A stretch of DNA of 64,000 nucleotides, taken from the NCBI GenBank assembly GCA_004431415.1, contig QPMI01000415.1, forward strand, positions 241,823 through 305,822. Reading direction: 5' to 3'. Positions 56,098 to 64,000 of this stretch are shown in pieces (positions within the stretch are counted from its first letter, which is position 1; the number at the start of each line of letters is the position of its first letter). Origin of the DNA: Cyanophora paradoxa (Eukaryota; Glaucocystophyceae; Cyanophorales; Cyanophoraceae). A program made the position numbers and the translations under genes. The notes beneath the pieces are model-generated. The model was not told the DNA's origin, ran no database searches, and was given only the letters and a program-made list of their open reading frames with translations.

Positions 56098-57850
56098 TCA
56101 ATGGGTTCTGCAGGTATGGGTTGTTCGAGGAGAAGGGTGTGGCCAGGTGGGCCCCAGACCGGGGTTGGGGTCGATGAGGGAGAGAGGAGCCGCTCTAAGG
56201 GCGGCCAGGCGAGATTTTATGCCATCAAGGAGGGGAAGTACTCGGCGGTCATACCGGGGGCCGTCAGGATCGATGGCAGCCGAGTAGGGAATGGCTCGGC
56301 GGCCATATCGTTCGAACAGTATGGGGAGGGCGCCGGTTTGGTCGCGGAGTGGGAAAGTGGGTGGGGTGCCGGGCGGGGCGGGGGTGGGGTGGCAGTGCGG
56401 GCAGGATAGGGCAGGTCCCCGTGCCCATTGTTCTGCGATCAGGGAGGAAATGGGGAGTCCCCACATGCCAGGATCACAGCGGTGGTACGCGATCAGAGGG
56501 GCACCAGCCTCAGCTTGGGAGGTGGGGGCAAGCGTGAGATCTTCGTCCCAATACCAGGCGGGGAGAGGCGTGTCGCGGTCGGCGGGGACAGCCGGTTTGC
56601 AGAGGGAAGTTTGATAGAAAGTCCAGCTGGGGCCGGGGGCCCGAGGATGGGCTAAGTGGTGGTCGAGGGCGAGCTTCCTTGTAGGCCCGGGGTCGGGGTA
56701 TTCGGCGTCGGGGGGGTCCTCGGGGAGTGGGTGAAGGAAGATTGGGTTGGGAGGGGAGTACCATTGGAAGGAGATGTTGCGAGTGATGTTTTTGCGTCCG
56801 AAGGCTTCTAGGAAGGCTGAGTAGGCGCGGAGGATGTCGCAGTCCGAAGTGATGGTGAGATGTGCGTCGGAGGGGAGGAGAGCGTGGTTTTTGGGGATGC
56901 GGATGCAGCGGTTCCAGATGAGAGTTTCCTCCGCTGCGAATGCCCGTTCGAGTCTAGCCGACGCGAGGGGGACGAGGTCTAGGATCAGGTGGGTGTTGGT
57001 AGTATCAGAGGCGTCGACATATTCGGCTAGGTCCGCCTGGCAGCGGAGGAAGTTGTAGTCGGCCGGGCTATCTGCTAGAATATATGTGCGAAGATGCCGG
57101 CGAGGCGGAAAGAGGGACGAGAATAGCGACGGGGGGAGGGGCGAGGAGGAGTCGTCCGAAAAAAGGAGTCGGGCGTCGGGGATGTCCATTCCACCAATAT
57201 AATGATAAGGGGCCGAGGCAGGGAACGTCTGCGGGGCAGTAGGTGGGGGGGCAGCTGGTCCGCTGAGGGGGACGCGGGGTCGGCGGGGGGAGGAGGGGAC
57301 CGGGCGTCGGGTCGCCTGTGGGGTTGTAGCCGTTGCGGTTGGCCGCGGAATGGTCTTTGGTTGGTGAGAGGGGACCCATTGGAGCGTGATTTGGAAGTTT
57401 GGGTCTTGAGCGATACGAATGGCGTATTGCGTGCGAGCGTTGAGGAGAAGGGCCCCGTCTTCTCGGCGGAGCAGGGTGCGGAAATTGATAGGGTGGGAGA
57501 AAGAGGAGGGGTCTCGGAAGGCGAAGGCTGTCAGGGCCCGGATAGTGTTTTGGCTGTCCGTGATAATTTTCCCACCCGTGGGCCCGAAGTACGTGAATGC
57601 TGCGGAGATCGCGCCTGCTAGCTCTCCCAGGTTCACGTTGTGTTGGACACCGGGGAGGCGGTGGGCGAACTCGATGTGGTTAGGTAGGTCGGGATTATTT
57701 TCGAGGGGTGCAAGGCCGGCGTAGGTGGTTCGGACTGATGCGGAGCCCTGTTTTTGTGTGCTGGCGTCCGTGTATATTACCCGGGGAGTAGGGTCGGGGG
57801 GAGGAGGTGGGGAGTTTAGGGCACGGAGCGTGGGGCAGAGCTCAGCGAAG
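56098..57850 (-). CDS. Retrotransposon RNase H (first part) running into an unknown domain
   Basis: One open frame of about 580 residues. RNase H residues: IYTDAST (Asp 1), NLGELAGAISAAF (Glu), KIITDSQNTIRALTAF (Asp 2) and FQITLQWVPSHQ (His). The last Asp motif (NDAVDKLAK) does not follow; it is found near 53800. After WVPSHQ there are ~60 Pro/Thr-rich residues and then a folded-looking region of unknown family. That region includes YHYIGGMDIPDARLLFSDD, LRTYILADSPADYNFLRC, RIPKNHALLPSDAHLTITSD and SCPHCHPTPAPPGT, the last with a possible zinc-binding CPHCH. Stop near 56098. Confidence 0.75.
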
Positions 57851-58122
57851 AGGGCTCGGGAGGTGGCGAAGAGGAAGTCGAGCCCGGCCGAGGAATCATA
57901 GAATTCGCGGTCGGCTTGTGAGGGAGGGGTCCTCGGGCGTGGGCGTCGCTCGAGGGCGACATTGGTGGCCTGGGCTTCCGCGCGGAAGGAGTCCCACCAG
58001 TCAGTTTCCCGGAGCCAGAGGTCGATGAAACCAATATGTGTGATTTCGCGGGGAGTTGGGAGGGGGAGTTCGGGGTCATATTGGGCGGAGGGGGTTTCTG
58101 AGGAGGGTCGAGGCGGGCTTTT

Positions 58123-60810
58123 TTAGCTGCTCTTGTGGGTTGAGCGCGGGTGGGCTGTTGTCCTCTGAAGCGGGAGCATGGGAAGGCGGGGCGGAGTCGG
58201 GCAGCTGCCGGAGCGGGTGGGAGCCGGCCTATTTAGGTTGGAGAGGCTCGGAGACCAGCCCTTCGATTCGCACGAGGAGCCCGCTGGAATTCGGCGAACG
58301 TGGGATGCGTACTCGACCCAGCGGCAGGCCGTTGTGGAGAGGCCCAGCTCGCGATGGAGCTGTTCGGAGCCGCAATATTTTGGGTGGGGGCAGAATTGGA
58401 ATTCGAGTCTGCGTTCACGCCAGGCAGGGTCGAGTTCAAGAGCTGATAGGCCGGGGTCGCGTGTGGAAAGTCCATCGTATGGGGTGAGGCAGTAATGGAC
58501 GAGTTCCACCCCATAATTATACTCTGAGTCTCGGGGGCAGTTAGGGTCCGCGTCGGGGTCCTCGGGAGCCAGTTCGTCCGGGTTTTCGTCCGGGAGAGGG
58601 GGTTTCCCGACGACGCGACCAACTAGGCCTTGGGACGTCCAGACAAAGTCACCAATTTTGAGTCCCGCAAGGACGGCGTCGGCTTGGAGAGAGCGACGGA
58701 TGTCTGGGATAGAGGGCGGCGGGGGCATGGGGTATCGGGGGAGGAAGGGGGACTGGATGGAAGGGCGGGGAAGAGAGAGTTCTTCGCGGACCGCGTCCCA
58801 CCAGGAGGGGGCACGTTTGTAGTATGCCGGACACGACATGACTCCAGAGGAGGGACCAATCAGCTAGTGAGCCGTCGGAGGACGTAATGTCACGGATGGT
58901 GAGGAGGCCGCAGCGATAGAGGCGCTGGCCGGCTCGTTGGAGGGTGAGGGGCGTCAACTGTGATGATATAATGTATTCTCGGCGAAGGTGGGACCGTCGG
59001 GAGGGGAGGCCGTGCGTCCAGGAATCGCATGTTGTGAGGATGTGGTGGGAGGTGGAAGTCAGGTCTGCCGTGATGGCGAGCGTAATATTTTTCTGTAGTG
59101 TAAGGGGCCCCGAAGGAAGGTTCGGATATTCATGTGGGAGGAGAGGGAGCCCGTACCGGGCCTGGGTGTCGAGGACGCGTTGTCGGTATATTTGGCCGTA
59201 GAGTGATGATGTGTGGGAGGCGAGTTCCTGGCGGAGGCGCTCGTCGACGCACTGCTGTTGGCGTTGGATGACTGCTATTGAGGGAAGGCGATAGATGGAG
59301 GAGAATGCAGCCGTGGAGACGGACTGGGCCAGGTTGGCAGTATGTTTGCCGCGGTGAGCCAAACAGCGTCGAGGGACTGGCATTGGGATGGCGTTAGGGT
59401 CATGATGCGGAGGGGGTATGACAGTTTAGGGAAGAGAACCCGGTGTAATATCACTTGGAATTCGTGAACGGTAATCTTTTTCGTGGCTAGGATCGAGATT
59501 GCGGATTGGAGCTGGGATTTGAGTAGGCGGACTTGGTGGGTCCAGGACAGGTTCGCAGTAAACTGGACGCCGAGGACGCGGAAGGGCGTTGTGGGGGAGA
59601 GGATGTGGCCAACCTCAGCTCTGGATCCCGGAATCGCCAACTCCGACATAGTATTTGCTCTTGACCGGCTCTTCGGATCGGGGGGGTTTCCAGTGAAAAA
59701 TTTCCGTCTTTTTGGCGTTCAAGTTCATGCCATGGACATGTAGAAATTCGGACAGCCAGTCAAGCATATGTTGGAGGCCCTGAGCCGAGCTGGCAAGCAT
59801 GGTGGTGTCGTCGGCGTATGCAAGCACAGAGACTTTGGGGCAGGGACCGGCGGGGAAGTAGAGGGGTTCGCCAGGGCATGGTGGGCGGGGGAACGGGGGC
59901 GGGTCGGATCAGATCGGTGCGGCCCAAGCTGGTAGCCGAAATTGGACTGAGTCGCTCGTTCTTCAATGGCGGTGAGAGCGGCGTCGAAGAAAATGCGCCA
60001 GTGGAGGGGGGCTTCGATGCCACCTTGGGGGAGGCCACAGGGGACTTGAAAATAATCAGTGCGGCCGTGGGGGGTAAGGATGCACGCCGTGCGGTGTTGA
60101 GCTGCTTTTTTGTGGAGGGCTATATATCGTTTCCCTTCAGGATGGAGGTGGAGTTGGATACGGTTAAGGCTGAGCTCTTGGCTATGCCAGGAGACACTGT
60201 CGTAGGCGCTGGCGATATCCCCAGGCCGCCAAAGATTGGCTTTTTGAACTGTGTGCGCGTCCTCGAGGGAGGATCGGAGGGCGTAGAGGACAGGGTCGGT
60301 AGATTCGCGGCGACAGAAACATAATTACGGCCGCGTAGAATGTTATGTGTATCAATGCGGTCTTCCATGCGGTGGGTCAGGAGGCCCGTGACCAGCTTCC
60401 AGGTGACTTCTTGAAGGGTGATGGGGCGGAGATCGGCGAGATCTGCTGAATTATCTCGTTTCGGGATAGCGTAGACTTGGCCGCGAAGTGCGTGGTCGGG
60501 CACGTGGCGAGAAGAGTGGATTGAACTAGAGATCGGATGGCGTCGCGCGAGGTGGTCCAGTGGGCCGCGGACTCGAAGCTGTTTATCTCGTCTGTAGAGT
60601 GTGAGGCGGCTAAGGTCTGGCGTTCCGTCTTGGAGAGGCGGAGGGGGACCAGAGCATTTTAAGCATTCCGTTCGTGAGGCCGGAGGGACCGCCAGCGCCA
60701 TTGGACAGGGACGAGATGAGGCGATCGAGTTCGGGGTCCTCTGGCATGGCCATTAGCCCGTCCAGACGGCGGGGGCGAAGTGGGAAAGGGGTCGGTACTG
60801 GCTTTTCCAA
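58123..60810 (-). CDS. Retrotransposon reverse transcriptase (frames broken)
   Basis: Motifs in order on the minus strand: AGGPSGLTNGMLKMLW (~60700), QVYAIPKRDNSADLADLRPI then TLQEVTWKLVTGLLTHRM (~60490-60360), motif A DIASAYDSVSWHS (~60215), motif B VPCGLPQGGIEAPLHW (~60040), the catalytic AYADDTTMLASSAQGLQHML (~59825) and LNAKKTEIFHWKPP (~59715). Next come the FRVLGVQFTANLSWTHQVRL motif (~59590) and a thumb/connection region. Both catalytic sets (motif A Asp and the ADD pair) are intact although the motifs fall in more than one frame. A C-terminal open frame (58839-58123) reads KIGDFVWTSQGLVGRVVGK and has no match I know. Confidence 0.88.
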
Positions 60811-61256
60811 AATCTGCCCAACCAGGCGCCGTTTTCAATGACCTCGAATTTCGTAGCTATGGCATCCAGGTTTGGGGCGGCCTTGCGGAGTCGCCAGAAA
60901 TTTTTGAAGTGATCCAGATGTGCGCGTTTAATTTCAGTGGGATCAGTGAGCACTTCGGGGAGTCCCGCTGCCGTGCGGGTAAGATACTGGCGAGGGGCGG
61001 ATCGGAAGCGGGAGAGAAGGAGTTGAATAGCCCGACCCATGCTTCGACAGTGGGACAGGAGGTGGCGGCGGGTGTCAATATTGCGAGCGATGTCGGCTTC
61101 GGTGTATGCGCGGCGATGATTGTCCAGGGCGGCCCGCGCCTGTAAATGCCACATGCTGAGTTGAGCATGGTACTCGGCGATTTCAGATCCTGTAATGATA
61201 CCATTCTCGAACTCAGGGTAATTAGGAGGGTCGGGGAAAGCGAGGAGGGAGGGCAA
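60753..61256 (-). CDS. Retrotransposon linker between endonuclease and reverse transcriptase
   Basis: Open frame of about 165 residues, mostly helical and basic (EIAEYHAQLSMWHLQARAAL; RRAYTEADIARNIDTRRHLL; HLDHFKNFWRLRKAAPNLDA). This is usual for the stretch between endonuclease and RT domains in LINEs (DPTEIKRAHLDHFKNF is like the conserved helix before RT). It ends in a stop where the RT frame begins. Confidence 0.6.
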   Translation of the reverse strand: MPSLLAFPDPPNYPEFENGIITGSEIAEYHAQLSMWHLQARAALDNHRRAYTEADIARNIDTRRHLLSHCRSMGRAIQLLLSRFRSAPRQYLTRTAAGLPEVLTDPTEIKRAHLDHFKNFWRLRKAAPNLDAIATKFEVIENGAWLGRFWKSQYRPLSHFAPAVWTG

Positions 61257-61299
61257 AATGCCAGCGTGGTGTCCGAGCCCGCAGATTTTCGGATGTCTG

Positions 61300-62730
61300 T
61301 CACGTCTTGGGAAGGTCCCGGAAAACGGCCCGAATAGTTTCGTCAGGCGGGTGGTCTGTGGAACCTTGGCGCGCCCAGTCGTTTAGGGCCTGTCCGACGC
61401 GGCCAACAAGTTGTTCGTCGTCAGCGTCCAGCGCAGACAAGTGGTTGAATTTAGCCATATCGCCCTGGGCGGCTACTCGGTGTTGGAGGACTTTTGCAGT
61501 AGAGAATTCTTTAGCGTGAGCGACGGACTTGATACTCTGGGCGATTGCGCAGAGGAGGAGCGGTGGGATTTCGTGGCGCGGCGGGCGTAGTCGGGGCTGT
61601 TTCGGGAGTGAGAAGGAGCTGGATATACCGCTGACCGTGTTTATTGAGAAAGGCTTCGACAGCGAGCTTGAAAGCAAGCCGGATTGGTGCAGGCTGGGCG
61701 GCATAGTTGAAGAGAGGGGGGAGAGGCTGGGGTCGGGGCTGGCGGGGGGCGGTCGGGGGGGCAGAGAGCACTCCTTCGGTTGTGAAAGTCGCCAGTACTG
61801 GGAAGTGATCGGCTGAGAGCAGGGGGGAGGGTCGTCCAGGGACAGCCAGTGTACGAGTGCCCAGCGAGCGGGCCGCTAGGGTGGGGGAGGCGAGGGCATA
61901 GTCGAGGCGGGCGGCGTTCAGGAGAGGGCGGTGGCCGTGCTCGTCGATGAAGTCTGCGTGGTGTGAGATGTGCGTGAAATCGCCGGGGGTACCGGTGTCG
62001 ATGAGGCCCCAGGTCGCTCGGAGGAGGGTCCAGATTTCCGCGTAGGAGTTCGGGGGTGTAGTTTCGGTGCGCCGGTTGCCCCCGGTGATCCGGTCGTTGC
62101 ACGGAGAGTGTGTGCTATTCATATCGCCGAGTACCAGGAGATGTGTCTGCCAGTCAGGCTCGTGGAGGTCAGGTGCGACCTTCGCGGTCAGGTATTCGGT
62201 GAGGTCGTGGAGCTCTTTTTGCAAATTGTCGTGCCCGCAGTCCGGTATAGAGTGAGAGGACAATGAGGCGCTCGCGCGTGCGCGGGAAGTCAAACCGAGC
62301 GCCGGCTACCCGGCCGTCAAACGCGTAATCCGCCTGGCGGTGCGCTGCATAGCTTGCTGAGATCCACAGCGCGGAGCCGGCGGTGCCAGGACGGGCCGCG
62401 GAGGGAGGGGAGTAGACAAGGTAGCTAGATTTATGGCGGCGGACTGCCGTCTTAATCAGGTGATCGCGGATATTGGGCGGAAAGGGCTTCGAGGGGGGGC
62501 GGTCAACGGGGACCATGTCGACCTCTTGAAGAGCAACGAAGTGACAGTCCCAATCACGGCGGCCATAGTCGATTGCGCTGATAAATTTAGTTGCAATATT
62601 GTTGCCGCTCGTCTTCCCCTCCAAGCGGCGAATATTCCACGTGAGGGCGCGGAGGTTCAGCTTCGCATTAGCCGCGTCCGGGGGATGTGCTAGGACGGGG
62701 ATCTGGAGCACATCACGATGGCGGCGAGCG
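61300..62730 (-). CDS. Retrotransposon APE-type endonuclease and linker (frameshifted)
   Basis: First frame: LNLRALTWNIRRLEGK (~62670), HFVALQEVDMVPVDRP (catalytic Glu), then GTAGSALWIS and ARFDFPRTRERLIVLSLY. After a frame change near 62250 the domain goes on: HDLTEYLTAKVAP, HLLVLGDMNSTHSPCNDRI (Asp/Asn), LDYALASPTLAARSL (Asp) and LLSADHFPVLATF (Asp/His). All key residues of APE-like LINE endonucleases are visible. The enzyme nicks target DNA to prime reverse transcription. A helical linker follows in another frame (SIKSVAHAKEFSTAKVLQHR, 61530-61470). Confidence 0.87.
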
Positions 62731-63794
62731 TCAATACGGTCAGCGGTGTAGAGGGAGGGAGGGTATAGCGTTAGAAGGGACGAGGCCGCCGTGACTAGTG
62801 TCGGGGAGGAGAGGGCAGCGGCGGCGGTAGCGACTGCAGCGGCCGTAGCTGTGCTGGGCTCAATGTCCGCAAGAGCGACGGGGACAAGGGCGGCGAGGAG
62901 AGCACAAAGGAGGAGGCGCGCGGGGAGAGGGGCCGGGCGGCTGAAGGTCCGTTGGACTTGTGGGGCGCGGCGCGCAGGCCGGCCCAGGAGTTCGAGACCG
63001 GCGTCATGCGGCGCAGCGTCCGTGGCGCCGGCGTCAGCGGGGCCAGCGCTGGCGTGCACGTAGGCACTGGCGCGGAAGCTAACTGCGAGGTACGCGGCCG
63101 TGCGCGTGGCTGGTACGCGTCCGGGTCCGTACAGCGGGGCTCGTACGACAGCTCTCGGCGTCATGCAGCGCGGCGTCCGCGGCCGAGCTCGAGGCGCCGG
63201 CGTTGGCGGGCTAGCACTAGCGTGGGCGCCGGAGCTAGCTGCGAAACCTGCAGTGGTAGTATCGGTGCTATAGCTAGGCGCCGGCACGCGACCGTACGCA
63301 GGGTTGGTGGTACTAGCTATAGTGCAGCTATTAAAGCGCCAATCGCGGATTGCGGAGGTATTGGGCCGCTTCGAATCATTGCCCGACTCACCGGTCGCAT
63401 GAATAGAAAAAACTGTTCGCGTTGGAGTTTTTTGACGGCACGCGGCGGGGGTACCGGTAGGCGCAGTTTCGTCCGGGGCCCTGAGACGTTCCGAACGGAA
63501 GGGGAGGCTCCACCGGCCACTGCAGTAGGCGGCGGCGCTGATGTGGCTTCCGTGCTCCAGTCCAGCGATCATGTTCTGGAGCATGCCGTAGCGCGGTCTA
63601 GCGAACGTGGTCCAGGAGGTGCTCCAGATGTAGACACGGCGACTGAGCTGCGAAAGTACTTGCGCGGCCTGCTGGATGCCGAGGCGAACAGCGCGGCGTG
63701 GAGCGGCAGCGACAGTAGCATCAGTACGGGGATTGGCCTCTCGCTGCGGGCCTGGAGACGCGCTCGCGCGGCGTTGCAGGGACCTCCGGGACAC
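62731..63794 (-). CDS. Retrotransposon N-terminal Ala/Pro/Arg-rich region
   Basis: Open upstream of the endonuclease in the same frame. It is biased to Ala, Pro, Arg and Ser with no fold I recognise. A Leu/Ala-rich stretch (LPARLLLCALLAALVPVALA) near 62900 resembles a membrane span or signal. No ATG is evident at the 5' end of the open frame, so the true start may be internal or beyond the window. Confidence 0.45.
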
Positions 63795-63859
63795 TTCTGC
63801 ACATCGAGGTTTGTTCTAGGGTCGGACAGTCGGCTCGGGAGGCGACAGCGTTCTGGGGG

Positions 63860-63994
63860 GGCCGACAGCGTCTGCAGGTCGAACGGAGGCGAGACAGGCG
63901 GCGCGATGGGCCCGGCGGCGGCTTCACTTCAGGTCCAGGTCCGTCAGCACGGGCGCGGCGCGGCAGCGGGGCGGCCGACAGCGTCTGCAGGTCG
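63860..63994. repeat. Direct repeat near the right edge (possible 5' UTR repeat of the element)
   Basis: The 22-bp block ggccgacagcgtctgcaggtcg is found at 63860-63881 and again at 63973-63994, 113 bp apart, with GC-rich DNA between. This suggests tandem 5' repeats of the retrotransposon, cut by the window edge. Confidence 0.6.
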
Positions 63995-64000
63995 CGCGGC

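Larger units (their letters stand above)
51024..64000 (-). mobile_element. Large non-LTR (LINE-type) retrotransposon with protease and RNase H, 5' end beyond the window
   Basis: Minus-strand element ending in poly(A) (T run 51024-51034 on the plus strand). Order 5' to 3': Ala/Pro-rich N-terminal region, APE-type endonuclease, linker, reverse transcriptase, RNase H first part, unknown plus Ulp1-like protease region, RNase H last motif, CCHC finger (CPFCH..HIFTCPA), second CxC..H..C finger, Pro-rich repeat tail and 3' UTR. The frame changes at least at ~62250, ~61500, ~61280, ~60800, ~60650, ~60150, ~59640, ~58800 and ~57900. It is therefore either a decayed copy or has indels in G/C runs. No long terminal repeats. 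A truncated copy is at 42616-43253. APE, RT and RNase H in this order fits I- or RandI-like clades of algae; the clade call is inference. Confidence 0.9.

Noticed and set aside
63794-64000. LTR retrotransposon end from the direct repeat at the right edge
   Set aside because: The repeats are 22 bp and 113 bp apart, and the element has a poly(A) end, an APE endonuclease and no integrase, so it is non-LTR.

Overview
The window is nuclear DNA of a GC-rich unicellular eukaryote, most likely an alga of the haptophyte or stramenopile type. The lineage call is inference. The basis is many short introns (about 50-100 nt), donors mostly GTGCG[CT] with a clear minority of GC-AG introns, C-rich introns that often carry GTACCCCC, no operons, and eukaryotic families (TACO1, MARCH-type E3, class I phosphodiesterase, lipocalin, purple acid phosphatase). 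Gene models were built by hand from splice signals and frame continuity. In the best ones (TACO1, lipocalin, purple acid phosphatase) spliced lengths or codon phases close exactly.

Layout, left to right. 1-1734 (-): membrane-anchored purple acid phosphatase, C-terminus off the left edge, head to head with 2169-3854 (+) TACO1/YebC. 4417-8359 (-): UBR-box/PHD protein of the UBR7 type that appears to carry two TIR-like domains in front of the UBR box. 9274-21673 (-): a gene of about 60 small exons encoding a secreted, single-pass membrane protein of unknown function. 23310-25385 (-) and 25488-30815 (+): two divergent unknown proteins sharing a 102-bp promoter region, the second with a helical-repeat C-terminal half. 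31943-38671 (+): multi-membrane-span cyclic-nucleotide phosphodiesterase. 39726-41718 (-): secreted Cys-rich/Ser-Pro-rich surface protein. 44675-45918 (+): secreted lipocalin. 46496-49805 (-): RING-CH (MARCH/Doa10-like) multi-span E3 ligase.

The last 13 kb (51024 to the right edge, minus strand) is one large non-LTR retrotransposon: APE endonuclease, reverse transcriptase, RNase H, Ulp1-like cysteine protease, zinc knuckles, Pro-rich tail and 3' poly(A). It is broken by several frame changes. The RNase H domain is split: its WVPSH motif and its last Asp motif lie about 3.5 kb apart, with the protease module between them. A 5'-truncated copy of the element's 3' end lies at 42616-43253 and carries an internal inversion like that made by twin priming.

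The strongest leads for something new are the TIR-TIR-UBR-PHD protein, the retrotransposon with protease inside RNase H, and two exon-edge duplications with the same ~147-bp spacing in the phosphodiesterase gene, which suggest intron growth by tandem duplication.
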